A stretch of DNA of 64,000 nt from JABSSA01 sp039975755 (GTDB taxonomy: Bacteria > Pseudomonadota > Alphaproteobacteria > Rhodobacterales > Rhodobacteraceae): positions 34,851 through 98,850 of the forward strand of contig JBDWGM010000125.1 of assembly GCA_039975755.1 (NCBI GenBank), read 5' to 3'. Position numbers and translations under genes: made by a program. Shown here piece by piece: positions 52,038 to 60,503 of this stretch (positions within the stretch are counted from its first letter, which is position 1; every line of letters starts with the position of its first letter). A model generated the notes under the pieces. It saw only the letters and a list, made by a program, of their open reading frames with translations. It had not been told where the DNA came from and did no database searches.

Positions 52038-54038
52038 CTATTCGAACTCCATGATGATTTCGTCGACAGCAAGACTGTCACCCGCGCTTGCATTGATGTT
52101 GGACACAATTCCCTTTTTCTCTGCGCGTAGGATGTTTTCCATCTTCATTGCTTCAATGGTGCACAGTGCCTGGCCTTCCTGCACCTCTTGCCCCTCTTCG
52201 ACATCGATTTTGACAACCAGCCCCGGCATTGGGCACAGCAACATTTTAGACGTATCCGGCGGTGTCTTCACAGGCATCTTCGCGGCCAATTCTGCCTGAC
52301 GCGGTGTCCGAACATGCACTTTCAGATCGGCCCCCCGCGTGCGCAACCGGAATCCACTTGTGATCTTGTCGACCTTCAACACCAACGGTGCATCATCCAC
52401 GATCATATCAGCCAACGTGTCACCGGGTGTCCAATCGCCCGACACACGCGAAGTGCTGTTATCTGGAAAAGTAACCGTTGCCCCATCATGATCCGCAGCG
52501 ATTGTGACTGGTGTGCTTTCTCCACCCAGCGTAACAACCCAATCTTGCCCGACCTTGCGTTCATGATTATCCATACGGCCCGAGACACGAGCACGTCTGA
52601 TTTCTGCAACACGGTGCATCGCAGCAGCGGCAGCCATGACACGGCGCGCTTGCGAGTCCTCAAGCGTGACACCATCAAATCCGTCGGGATATTGCTCGGC
52701 AATAAACGCAGTCGTCATTTCGCCGTTGATAAATATGGGGTGATCCATCACCGCCGACAAAAATGGCAAGTTATGCCCGATCCCTTCGACTTCGAAACGA
52801 TCCAACGCCACGCGCATGGTTTCGATAGCTTGTGCCCGTGTCGGGCCCCATGTGCACAGTTTGGCGATCATGGGATCATAATACATGCTGATCTCGCCGC
52901 CCTCATAGACGCCGGTGTCATTGCGTATGACATCATCGCCTTCGGCTATTTCTGCAGGTGGGCGATAATGCGTCAAACGCCCAATTGACGGAAGAAAGTT
53001 GCGATAGGGGTCTTCGGCGTACAGCCGGTTTTCGATGGCCCAACCATTCAGCTTCACATCTTCTTGCTGAATGCTCAGCTTTTCCCCATTCGCAACCCGG
53101 ATCATTTGTTCAACCAGATCAACGCCGGTGATCAGTTCCGTAACCGGATGTTCGACCTGAAGGCGCGTATTCATTTCCAAGAAATAGAAATTTTTGTCAC
53201 CGTCCACGATGAATTCAACCGTACCGGCACTCGTGTACCCAACAGCTGATGCCAATGCACAAGCCTGTTCCCCCATCGCTTTTCGCGTGGCTTCGTCCAA
53301 AAATGGCGAAGGGGCTTCTTCGACAACTTTTTGATTGCGGCGTTGAATCGAACATTCCCGTTCGCCCAAATAAATGCAGTTGCTGTGACTGTCCGCCAAA
53401 ACCTGAATTTCAATGTGCCGGGGCTGTGTCACGAATTTTTCAATAAAGATGCGGTCATCACCAAATGAATTCGCAGCCTCGTTTTTTGATGACTGAAACC
53501 CCTCGCTCGCTTCGTCATCATTCCATGCAATGCGCATGCCCTTACCGCCGCCGCCAGCAGACGCTTTGATCATAACCGGGTAACCAACTTTGTTGGAAAT
53601 CTTGACGGCGTCCTCAGCGTCCTCGATGAGCCCCATATACCCCGGGACCGTTGACACCCCTGCGTCCTGCGCAATCTTTTTTGATGTGATCTTGTCGCCC
53701 ATGGATTCGATCGCACCCACTGGCGGGCCAACAAACGCCACCCCTGCCGCTTCCAGCGCCTGCGCGAATTTCGGATTTTCTGAAAGGAACCCATATCCCG
53801 GATGCACGGCCTGCGCGCCGCTGTCCTTGATAGCCTTCATGACTTTATCAATCACGATGTAGGATTGATTGGCAGGGGATGGTCCGATGTGAATCGCTTC
53901 GTCGGCCATTTGAACATGCAGCGCTTTGGCATCCGCGTCAGAATAAATAGCGACGGTTTTGATCCCCATTTTCCGGGCCGTCTTGATAACCCGACAGGCA
54001 ATCTCTCCACGGTTTGCGATCAGGATCTTTTCAAACAT
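52038..54038 (-). CDS. pccA: Propionyl-CoA carboxylase alpha subunit (biotin carboxylase plus BCCP)
   Basis: Protein of 666 residues. Biotin carboxylase domain: FEKILIANRGEIACRVI, ATP-grasp loop GGGGKGMRI, EMNTRLQVEHPVTE. A BT domain follows, then the biotin-carrier domain with the biotinylated K632 in EAMKMEN. It carboxylates biotin, which PccB uses to make methylmalonyl-CoA. It is separated from pccB by eight small genes, an arrangement known in outline from other Rhodobacterales. Confidence 0.92.
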   Translation of the reverse strand: MFEKILIANRGEIACRVIKTARKMGIKTVAIYSDADAKALHVQMADEAIHIGPSPANQSYIVIDKVMKAIKDSGAQAVHPGYGFLSENPKFAQALEAAGVAFVGPPVGAIESMGDKITSKKIAQDAGVSTVPGYMGLIEDAEDAVKISNKVGYPVMIKASAGGGGKGMRIAWNDDEASEGFQSSKNEAANSFGDDRIFIEKFVTQPRHIEIQVLADSHSNCIYLGERECSIQRRNQKVVEEAPSPFLDEATRKAMGEQACALASAVGYTSAGTVEFIVDGDKNFYFLEMNTRLQVEHPVTELITGVDLVEQMIRVANGEKLSIQQEDVKLNGWAIENRLYAEDPYRNFLPSIGRLTHYRPPAEIAEGDDVIRNDTGVYEGGEISMYYDPMIAKLCTWGPTRAQAIETMRVALDRFEVEGIGHNLPFLSAVMDHPIFINGEMTTAFIAEQYPDGFDGVTLEDSQARRVMAAAAAMHRVAEIRRARVSGRMDNHERKVGQDWVVTLGGESTPVTIAADHDGATVTFPDNSTSRVSGDWTPGDTLADMIVDDAPLVLKVDKITSGFRLRTRGADLKVHVRTPRQAELAAKMPVKTPPDTSKMLLCPMPGLVVKIDVEEGQEVQEGQALCTIEAMKMENILRAEKKGIVSNINASAGDSLAVDEIIMEFE

Positions 54039-54286
54039 GTCCCGTTCCTTTGTATTGGAATTGATCGATACCCACGCCGGTATTTGGGCTATTTGAATGC
54101 CCGCGCACCGAAGTGCCTATCGACTGAGGGAGTGTTGGTCGCAATCTGGCAGCTCGTACATCGCTGCTCAGCGGGCGTCGGTGCCTCGCGGCGCTCACAT
54201 CTAAATGCTGCCCACGACGAAAGACGCCGCATCCCACATCAAGGGGGGCGCCGTCTCGTTGGTTTCGATAGTTTGATCGACTGCGT

Positions 54287-54490
54287 TTAGCAGCGCGATG
54301 GATATGTCTGGCAATAAACCAAGTTGCCCGCAGCGCCGACAACGACACCCGTTGCGACGCTTCCGCTGACGACAGCGGCTGCTCCAGCACCAACGGCACC
54401 ACCAACAAGGGCTTGTTGCCCGACCGTATCGCCGCACGCGGCCAATCCGCCGCAACACACCAAAATGAGAACCTGTGATTTAAACGACAT
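54287..54490 (-). CDS. Small lipoprotein of the pcc region (67 residues)
   Basis: ATG 54490 is preceded by a purine-rich AAGGGGG and gives 67 residues: a lipoprotein signal with lipobox LAAC (about residue 19), then a Gly/Ala/Val-rich stretch (GGAVGAGAAAVVSGSVATG) that could insert into a membrane, and a C-terminal YCQTYPSRC. The glycine-zipper look is shared by many small outer-membrane lipoproteins. Function unknown. Between the conserved hypothetical at 54831 and pccA. Confidence 0.75.
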   Translation of the reverse strand: MSFKSQVLILVCCGGLAACGDTVGQQALVGGAVGAGAAAVVSGSVATGVVVGAAGNLVYCQTYPSRC

Positions 54491-54830
54491 GGGAATTTCC
54501 CCCTTTTTTCGTTTTGACTGCTTCGACTTACACATGGGGGTTTTCCCGCCCAGTACAAGTCATGATTCGCCGCACCGCGTTCCTGCGCGAGAAGCCGCCA
54601 AGTCAATTTAAAAGGGGGGGAGACGGACAGATCTAAATAGGAACATGAGACCTGCCCGTCAGGGGAAGGGGTACGGAAATGGTATGCAACACCCGTCACG
54701 GTTCGTGTGACGATCATTGCCTCTTCACGTTTGCACGGCTCCTGAGTCGCATCAAATGCTTCATCTGCAGCCATCGTCATTTGAGCCATTATTCGCCTAT
54801 TGCGGGAATATCTTTGCAGGGATGCGCTTG
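54491..54830. other. Intergenic region without a supported gene
   Basis: About 340 bases. The several open frames here are not protein-like. A small stem CGTCAC / GTGACG lies near 54694-54712, possibly ending the upstream transcript; otherwise I see nothing definite. Confidence 0.5.
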
Positions 54831-55178
54831 TCATTCGTCGAAAACCTCAGGAAATGAAGCTCGGGCGACTTTCACATTGATGACAAGCAAGGCTTCGTAA
54901 TCCGCTGGATCAAAAGGATCCGTTGCAGGAATAACTTCGCGGCCGAACAACCAATTCAAACGACCAGCGTCTAAATTTCCGCGTTCGAACGGTTCATCCC
55001 CAAATTGCGCCCACAACGCAGCCATAAACCCTGCATCAGCGCGGCGATCCGGAGGTTTGCGATCAGAAAAACGTTCACGTGCCGCAAGAGGCGTGACACC
55101 CTTTGGGTTAGGACGGCGAATTGTAAATTGGAAATCAGTGCCGGGAAGACGTCCCGGAAAGCCGCGATGTTTCAGCAT
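54831..55178 (-). CDS. Conserved hypothetical protein of the pcc region
   Basis: Protein of 115 residues, no signal peptide, rather Arg/Pro/Asp-rich (RRPNPKGVTPLAARERFSDR). No domain is recognised. AGGGGGG six bases upstream of ATG 55178 supports the start. Its place between pccB and pccA suggests a link to propionyl-CoA metabolism, which is only inference. Confidence 0.68.
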   Translation of the reverse strand: MLKHRGFPGRLPGTDFQFTIRRPNPKGVTPLAARERFSDRKPPDRRADAGFMAALWAQFGDEPFERGNLDAGRLNWLFGREVIPATDPFDPADYEALLVINVKVARASFPEVFDE

Positions 55179-55214
55179 ACGCTGCCCCCCTGTTGTCCGC
55201 GAAAAGGAGGGATC

Positions 55215-55238
55215 AGGGCGGGCCGTTCAGCCCGCCCT
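55215..55238 (-). terminator. G/C-rich hairpin after the 46-residue lipoprotein gene
   Basis: AGGGCGGGC (55215-55223) and GCCCGCCCT (55230-55238) form a perfect 9-bp stem. It lies just after the stop of the small lipoprotein on the minus strand. A T-run on that side is weak (CTCCTTTT further on), so it may attenuate rather than fully stop transcription. Confidence 0.5.
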
Positions 55239-55244
55239 AAAATA

Positions 55245-55385
55245 TTACTTGAATTTACCTGTGTGTACCGGCTCCGAAGAAATCGGCTCCGGATCAACAA
55301 CGATAACGTCTTCGTCTTTACGACCACATGCGGCAACAAGGCCGATAAGGCCAAACATGGCCAGCATTTTGATGCTCTTTGACAT
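55245..55385 (-). CDS. 46-residue lipoprotein
   Basis: Frame from ATG 55385 to TAA 55245-55247. The signal MLAMFGLIGLVAAC carries a lipobox with Cys20; the mature part is 27 residues, acidic then ending HTGKFK. GGAGACACAG lies upstream as a ribosome site. Short lipoproteins like this are easily missed. It is followed by a strong hairpin and precedes the conserved hypothetical at 54831. Function unknown. Confidence 0.7.
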   Translation of the reverse strand: MSKSIKMLAMFGLIGLVAACGRKDEDVIVVDPEPISSEPVHTGKFK

Positions 55386-55587
55386 CTGTGTCTCCTGTCT
55401 TCAAACCTGTCGGAACGCAACGCATCCCAGTGATTTAGTCTAAAGGGTGCGTCGTACCCCTTCCGGCGCACTATACAGTAGCTTTTTCGCGAATGGTATC
55501 GAATGCAAACGGCTTTGGCGATTTGTGGCCGCAAAACGACAAAAATATCCCAATTCGCAAGATTGCGCACTACATCTAGTGGTGACA

Positions 55588-56058
55588 TTAGAATTCCTCC
55601 CAGATGCAGCGGTCGCCTTCTATCCGATAAACCTCAATGAATTGAGTAGCTTCGGGGTCAGCCAGGCCAAACGGAACGGGTCTGTCACTCAGCGAAATCG
55701 CGACGCGGCCTGCTTCAAGCTCGAAATCGGACAAATACGGCAAAGCTGTTTCGTTGCACAAAACGTCCATGTCAGGCGCTGCTGCCGCATAGTCAATTTG
55801 CCCGCCATCACGTGAAATTTCCGGTGCGAGGAATCGGAATCGTACCCAAGATTCGTCCCCGACCGTATCAACCAATACCTCTGTCAGCTCGACGCCCTGA
55901 CCAGATGGCAGCGTCTGAGCAGCGAGCGAAGTTGTCATTGAAACGGCGCAAAGGAAAGGTATGGCGCAGCCCCGGACCCATTGCTGGGCTCCTCCCCCCG
56001 GGGCTGCGGTACGCCGGAAATCTCCGCGCACTTGTCTGTAATTACCTAAAGCCATCAT
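55588..56058 (-). CDS. DUF6497-like exported protein
   Basis: Protein of 156 residues. An extended N-terminus ends in a hydrophobic signal (CAIPFLCAVSMTTSLAAQ), followed by a small beta-rich domain (ELTEVLVDTVGDESWVRFRFLAPE, shown in part, and RCIWEEF at the end). It resembles DUF6497 proteins of Rhodobacterales. ATG 56058 and 56055 overlap the cupin stop, so the two are coupled. Function unknown. Confidence 0.72.
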   Translation of the reverse strand: MMALGNYRQVRGDFRRTAAPGGGAQQWVRGCAIPFLCAVSMTTSLAAQTLPSGQGVELTEVLVDTVGDESWVRFRFLAPEISRDGGQIDYAAAAPDMDVLCNETALPYLSDFELEAGRVAISLSDRPVPFGLADPEATQFIEVYRIEGDRCIWEEF

Positions 56059-56450
56059 GCAGAGACTTCCTCAGTTGTAAAGTCTGCAGGCGCAATGATT
56101 TCAATAAGTTCCATGTCATCGGAATGCCGAACCTCGCGATGTTCAATCCCTGGTGGCTGCAAAACACATGATCCTGCGCGCAGGACGTGTTCACCTTCGC
56201 CCTTATATTCAAAGACAACCCAACCCTTGGTGACATACACCATCTGAAAATCTAGATCATGCGTGTGCCACGTGCCCGGGCTTTCCATTCCTGGAACAGC
56301 GCGGATCACATGCGCCCCAAACGCGCCTTTTGTTGCGTCCTTTATCCCCAAATCGCGATATTCGAAAAACGTGCGCAATCCCTGCCCTACAAACTTTCCG
56401 TCATCAGCATGTGTGATTGAGAACGCTTGGTTCTTCCAAAGCTGTGTCAT
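56055..56450 (-). CDS. Cupin-domain protein
   Basis: Protein of 131 residues. The conserved double-stranded beta-helix motifs are ESPGTWHTHDLDFQMVYVTKG (first motif with HxH, shown in part) and LQPPGIEHREVRHSDD (second motif His). A metal site is therefore likely. Cupins bind or modify small ligands; no role can be assigned. It overlaps both neighbours by 4 bases, inside the pccB-pccA block. Confidence 0.82.
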   Translation of the reverse strand: MTQLWKNQAFSITHADDGKFVGQGLRTFFEYRDLGIKDATKGAFGAHVIRAVPGMESPGTWHTHDLDFQMVYVTKGWVVFEYKGEGEHVLRAGSCVLQPPGIEHREVRHSDDMELIEIIAPADFTTEEVSA

Positions 56451-56794
56451 TTACCTGTCCCCCAGTCCCCAGCATGACGGATCCAACGCGCACGGTTATT
56501 TTCGTTCGTCAGCACATCTTCAACGCTGGTTGTTAGAGTGGGCGAGGTTGCAGATACTTGCCCCCCAGCAATGACACACCATCCATCAGCATTCGGCGTC
56601 AGCTGTACCATTGGCGCAAAGCCACGCACATTTTGCAGGCGTCGCCAGACGTCCTGCCGCACTTGATGCATCAACCGGACCGGATGAACACGTGGCAACC
56701 ATGTCTGGGCAGAAAAATCCAAACGTTGAGACCTTAGGCGCGATAATGTCCAAGACCCGCCATCCCTAGAAATATGCCAAACACCTTTGGTCAT
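56447..56794 (-). CDS. Conserved hypothetical protein before the cupin gene
   Basis: Protein of 115 residues, tryptophan- and arginine-rich (MTKGVWHISRDGGSWTLSR, RQDVWRRLQNVRGFAPMVQL). There is no signal peptide or domain that I recognise. Its ATGA end overlaps the cupin start, so they are co-translated. Probably cytoplasmic. Function unknown. Confidence 0.65.
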   Translation of the reverse strand: MTKGVWHISRDGGSWTLSRLRSQRLDFSAQTWLPRVHPVRLMHQVRQDVWRRLQNVRGFAPMVQLTPNADGWCVIAGGQVSATSPTLTTSVEDVLTNENNRARWIRHAGDWGTGK

Positions 56795-56950
56795 GCCGCC
56801 CTCGTGCCTCTAGTCACACTGCGGTATTCTTGAACACTAGACTCTTGAAAATTAACGAATTGATTTCGGAGAAATCTCATCTCATCTGATGTCACGCAAA
56901 CATTTTCAAGCCGTATAAAAAGAGGGCATATATGTGTGAATTCAAAATTA

Positions 56951-56972
56951 GGCACCGAAATCCTCCGGTGCC
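56951..56972 (-). terminator. Terminator hairpin after the gene at 57004
   Basis: GGCACCG (56951-56957) pairs with CGGTGCC (56966-56972); on the minus strand the stem is followed by TAATTTTG. It separates the AT-rich gene at 57004-57465 from the cupin block, so genes downstream need their own promoter. Confidence 0.5.
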
Positions 56973-57003
56973 CAATAGGAGCGCGTTATGAGCAACTCAT
57001 CCG

Positions 57004-57465
57004 TCATCCGATAAATCTAATACCGCGACAGGTGGAACTTGTGATTGCGGTTTGTGCGACACCGCGATCTTGACCACCTGAGGCATTTGCTTTTGGGTCT
57101 TTTTCTCGCAGCCAAACCAAACGCACAACAGTCGAAGTATAACTTTGGCCTTTCATAGCGGCGTCAACATCAGCCTTAAACGTTTTACAAAGAGCCTTCA
57201 TTCTATTGCCGGCGGTCACTTTTGACGCAGCATAATTTCCAAAAACCAGCGCATCTATGAAACCAACGCTATTTCGTCTTGATTTTGTGCTTGCTCCGTC
57301 ATCCCGTGTAGTGGTTCGCGTTAAAACAGTCTCGCCAACTTCAAAAGCGCATCCATAAGACCCATCTCCTAAATCAAAAGCTTTTTTCCCACGACACTCG
57401 CGTTCTTGCTGCGCAAAAACTGGCACAGCAAATAAGATAAAAAACAGGGTTATAATTTTTCGCAT
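57004..57465 (-). CDS. Small secreted hypothetical protein, AT-rich
   Basis: Protein of 153 residues from ATG 57465 (AGGA upstream). A signal peptide ends at VFAQ, about residue 19. The mature part has four cysteines and segments CRGKKAFDLGDGSYGCAFEVG and TSSTCRGIRFIG. No family recognised. Codon use and surroundings are more AT-rich than pccB and the cupin block, suggesting a later insertion between them. It follows pccB by 45 bases and ends at its own terminator. Confidence 0.68.
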   Translation of the reverse strand: MRKIITLFFILFAVPVFAQQERECRGKKAFDLGDGSYGCAFEVGETVLTRTTTRDDGASTKSRRNSVGFIDALVFGNYAASKVTAGNRMKALCKTFKADVDAAMKGQSYTSTVVRLVWLREKDPKANASGGQDRGVAQTAITSSTCRGIRFIG

Positions 57466-57510
57466 TTGGTTCCTCGGCTTCATATTTAACGATAACGAAA
57501 TCGTTACCAT

Positions 57511-59043
57511 TTAAAGAGGAATGTTGTCATGCTTCTTCCAGGGCATTTCTGACTTTTTATTTCGTAAACTGGCAAACGCACGGGCGACACGCTTACGCGT
57601 TGATTGCGGCATGATCACTTCATCAATGAAACCACGCTCTGCTGCCACAAATGGATTTGCAAATCGCTCTTCATAATCTTGAGCATGTTGCGCGATTTTT
57701 TCAGGATCATCCATGTCTGCACGGTGAATGATCTCGGTCGCACCTTTTGCGCCCATCACTGCAATTTCCGCCGTCGGCCAAGCATAGTTAAAATCGCTTT
57801 TCAAATGCTTGGAACTCATCACGTCATAGGCCCCGCCATAGGCTTTGCGCGTGATCAAAGTCACCTTTGGAACGGTTGCTTCACCATATGCGAACAGCAA
57901 CTTGGCACCATGTTTGATGACGCCGCCATATTCCTGCGCAGTTCCCGGCAAGAAACCCGGCACATCCACAAAGGTCAGCAACGGTATTTCGAAACAATCA
58001 CAGAACCGCACAAACCGCGCGGCCTTACGCGAACTGTCGATATCCAAGACGCCAGCCAAAACCATCGGCTGGTTGGCCACAACACCCACGGTGCGTCCCT
58101 CAAGCCGAATGAACCCCGTCAGGATGTTGCCCGCGAAATCCTCTTGGATTTCATAAAAGTCACCTTCGTCAGCGACCTTCAAAATCAATTCCTTCATATC
58201 ATAAGGCTGGTTTGGGTTCGCAGGGATCAACGTATCCAGCGACGCTTCCAACCGATCAGATTCATCGAAAAATGGTCGGACCGGCACTCTGTCGCGATTG
58301 TGAAGCGGTAGAAAATCGACCAAGCGACGAACTTCTGCCAAAGCTTCGACGTCATTTTCAAATGCGCCGTCCGCAACCGAAGACTTTTTGGTATGCGTGG
58401 ACGCACCGCCGAGTTCCTCGGCTGTGACTTGCTCGTTTGTGACCGTCTTGACCACATCCGGACCAGTCACAAACATATAGCTGCTGTCTTTGACCATAAA
58501 GATAAAGTCAGTCATGGCCGGGCTGTAAACAGCGCCTCCAGCACACGGACCCATAATCACACTGATCTGCGGAATGACCCCTGACGCTTCGATGTTGCGC
58601 TGGAAGATTTCAGCATAACCGGCCAGTGAATCAACGCCTTCTTGAATGCGCGCGCCACCAGAGTCGTTCAGACCAATCACAGGCGCGCCGTTCTGCATCG
58701 CCATATCCAGAATTTTGCAGATTTTTTTGGCGTGCGTTTCCGAAACAGAACCGCCCAAAACAGTAAAATCCTGACTGTACACATACACCATGCGGCCGTT
58801 GATTGTGCCCCAACCTGTGACAACGCCATCCCCTGCCGGTTTTTGGTTTTCCATACCAAATTCGGTACAGCGATGGGTCACGAACATATCGAATTCTTCG
58901 AACGAACCTTCGTCTAGCAACAAATCAATCCGTTCACGCGCGGTCAGCTTTCCACGGCCGTGCTGCGCATCGATGCGTTTTTGGCCACCACCCAAACGAG
59001 CATCTGCCCGCCTGCTTTCGAGTTCTGTCAGGATATCTTTCAT
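57511..59043 (-). CDS. pccB: Propionyl-CoA carboxylase beta subunit
   Basis: Protein of 510 residues of the acetyl-CoA carboxylase carboxyltransferase family. Landmarks: ARERIDLLLDEGSFEE, LNDSGGARIQEGVDSLAGY, IMGPCAGGAVYSPAMTDF, LTFVDVPGFLPGTAQEYGG. It transfers CO2 from biotin on PccA to propionyl-CoA. Expression is probably controlled by PccR through TTTGCAAA-type sites 81-128 bases upstream. Divergent from the MFS gene at 59221. Confidence 0.94.
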   Translation of the reverse strand: MKDILTELESRRADARLGGGQKRIDAQHGRGKLTARERIDLLLDEGSFEEFDMFVTHRCTEFGMENQKPAGDGVVTGWGTINGRMVYVYSQDFTVLGGSVSETHAKKICKILDMAMQNGAPVIGLNDSGGARIQEGVDSLAGYAEIFQRNIEASGVIPQISVIMGPCAGGAVYSPAMTDFIFMVKDSSYMFVTGPDVVKTVTNEQVTAEELGGASTHTKKSSVADGAFENDVEALAEVRRLVDFLPLHNRDRVPVRPFFDESDRLEASLDTLIPANPNQPYDMKELILKVADEGDFYEIQEDFAGNILTGFIRLEGRTVGVVANQPMVLAGVLDIDSSRKAARFVRFCDCFEIPLLTFVDVPGFLPGTAQEYGGVIKHGAKLLFAYGEATVPKVTLITRKAYGGAYDVMSSKHLKSDFNYAWPTAEIAVMGAKGATEIIHRADMDDPEKIAQHAQDYEERFANPFVAAERGFIDEVIMPQSTRKRVARAFASLRNKKSEMPWKKHDNIPL

Positions 59044-59123
59044 CCAAGCCTCCGCATATCACGGGTTTCGTCGCCGCTGTCTTTATCAGGATGATCTGGT
59101 CACTCAAAGCGCCAATCAGCATA

Positions 59124-59171
59124 TTTGCAAATTGTTTTCATCACCCATTCAGCAAATTGCAAATATGCAAA
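59124..59171. promoter_or_regulatory. Candidate PccR-binding region in the pccB/MFS divergent promoter
   Basis: One exact TTTGCAAA octamer lies at 59124-59131. A cluster of GCAAA units begins at 59152, 59159 and 59167, the last two forming TGCAAATATGCAAA (59158-59171). In Rhodobacter sphaeroides the motif TTTGCAAA-N4-TTTGCAAA upstream of pccB is needed for PccR control. The spacing here differs (7-8 bases between units), so binding is an inference, but the same kind of doublet occurs before pccR. Confidence 0.65.
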
Positions 59172-59220
59172 TTTTCTACCGTGCATGGACATTCTTTGTG
59201 CAGCACAATAACTCGGAATA

Positions 59221-60438
59221 ATGCGAACACCGCCACGGGTCGTATTCCTCGACCGAACCACGCCACCACATATTTCGACGCTCATCGTTTTGGCAGGCGT
59301 TTCGGCTATGGCAATGAATATGTTCTTGCCCAGTCTGCCAAACATGGCAGACCATTTTGGCGTGTCCTATGCCTTTATGCAGCTGACGGTACCGCTGTAT
59401 CTGGGTGTGAGTGCGATATTGCAAACCATCATCGGCCCCCTATCAGACAAATTTGGACGCCGTCCGGTTTTGCTGTGGGGGCTGGCATTATTCGTGCTGT
59501 TTTCATTGATCTGCGTGAATGCACCCAACGCCGAAATCTTTTTGTTCAGCCGTATGGCGCAAGCCTCAGTCGCTGCTGGAATGGTGCTTAGCCGCGCCGC
59601 CATTCGCGACATCTACGACCAAGAACAAGCCGCATCGATGATCGGTTTCGTCACGATGGGAATGGCGCTTGTCCCCATGATTTCGCCCGTCATCGGCGGC
59701 GCGCTTGATCAGCTTTTTGGATGGAAATCTGTCTTTTGGGCCTTTACTTTGATTGGCATACTCGCCTTTGCAATGACTTGGAATGACTTGGGCGAAACCG
59801 CACAATCCAGTGGAAAAACGTTGGTTGAGCAATTTAAGGAATATCCTGAATTGTTCCGATCCTATCGGTTTTGGGGATATGCACTCTCCGCGGCTTTCAG
59901 TTCCGGTGCATTCTTTTCATTTCTCGGTGGGGCACCTTTTGTTGGGTCCGAGCTGTTTGGCCTGTCACCGTTTTGGTTAGGGTTTTGTCTCGGGGCTCCT
60001 GCTATTGGTTATGCCGTCGGTAATGGCCTTACAGGTCGTTTCGCTCGGAAAATCGGGATCAATCGGATGATCCTGATCGGCAGCTGCCTCAATGCAGGCG
60101 GGGTGACTGTATCGCTGATCATTTTCCTTTTTGGCTATGGAACGTCGTTTACGTTCTTTGGGCTGATGACCTTTGTCGGATTGGGAAATGGGTTTGTCAT
60201 GCCAAACTCAACTGCGGGCTTGTTGTCTGTCAGACCACATCTGGCAGGAACCGCTTCGGGGTTGGGTGGCGCGATCATGATTGGTGGAGGTGCCGCATTA
60301 TCCGCGCTGGCAGGTAGCCTTTTGACAATCGAAACTGGCGCGTTTCCCTTGCTCTGGATCCAAGTTTCAACCGCCGTTGCAGGTTTGTGCGCTATCTCAG
60401 CCGTTTTCTGGCGCGAACGCCAAGTAGGACTGGCTTGA
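59221..60438 (+). CDS. Bcr/CflA-type MFS transporter
   Basis: Protein of 405 residues, twelve membrane segments. MNMFLPSLPNMADHFGVS, GPLSDKFGRRPVLLWG (motif A) and GSGAFFSFLGGAPFV-like segments fit the drug/H+ antiporter-1 Bcr/CflA group. Known members export bicyclomycin, chloramphenicol or cysteine. Lodged between pccB and pccR and next to candidate PccR sites, it might move a short-chain acid or amino acid; that is inference. Confidence 0.85.
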   Translation: MRTPPRVVFLDRTTPPHISTLIVLAGVSAMAMNMFLPSLPNMADHFGVSYAFMQLTVPLYLGVSAILQTIIGPLSDKFGRRPVLLWGLALFVLFSLICVNAPNAEIFLFSRMAQASVAAGMVLSRAAIRDIYDQEQAASMIGFVTMGMALVPMISPVIGGALDQLFGWKSVFWAFTLIGILAFAMTWNDLGETAQSSGKTLVEQFKEYPELFRSYRFWGYALSAAFSSGAFFSFLGGAPFVGSELFGLSPFWLGFCLGAPAIGYAVGNGLTGRFARKIGINRMILIGSCLNAGGVTVSLIIFLFGYGTSFTFFGLMTFVGLGNGFVMPNSTAGLLSVRPHLAGTASGLGGAIMIGGGAALSALAGSLLTIETGAFPLLWIQVSTAVAGLCAISAVFWRERQVGLA

Positions 60439-60455
60439 CACTTGATTAACCACCC

Positions 60456-60494
60456 TTTGCAAACTTAGCTTCTGAACAACTGCAAATTTGCAAA
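60456..60494. promoter_or_regulatory. Candidate PccR autoregulatory sites upstream of pccR
   Basis: TTTGCAAA occurs exactly at 60456-60463 and 60487-60494; the second is part of the doublet TGCAAATTTGCAAA (60481-60494) ending ten bases before the chosen pccR start. The arrangement, one lone octamer and one 8-base-spaced doublet, mirrors the pccB/MFS gap, pointing to autoregulation. Binding at the ribosome site could also block translation initiation or transcription. Confidence 0.65.
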
Positions 60495-60503
60495 GTGAGT
60501 CGA

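Noticed and set aside
54031..54834. A 267-codon minus-strand frame covering the gap upstream of pccA
   Set aside because: It runs through the small lipoprotein gene in a different frame, and its sequence is low quality and arginine-rich with no ribosome site.
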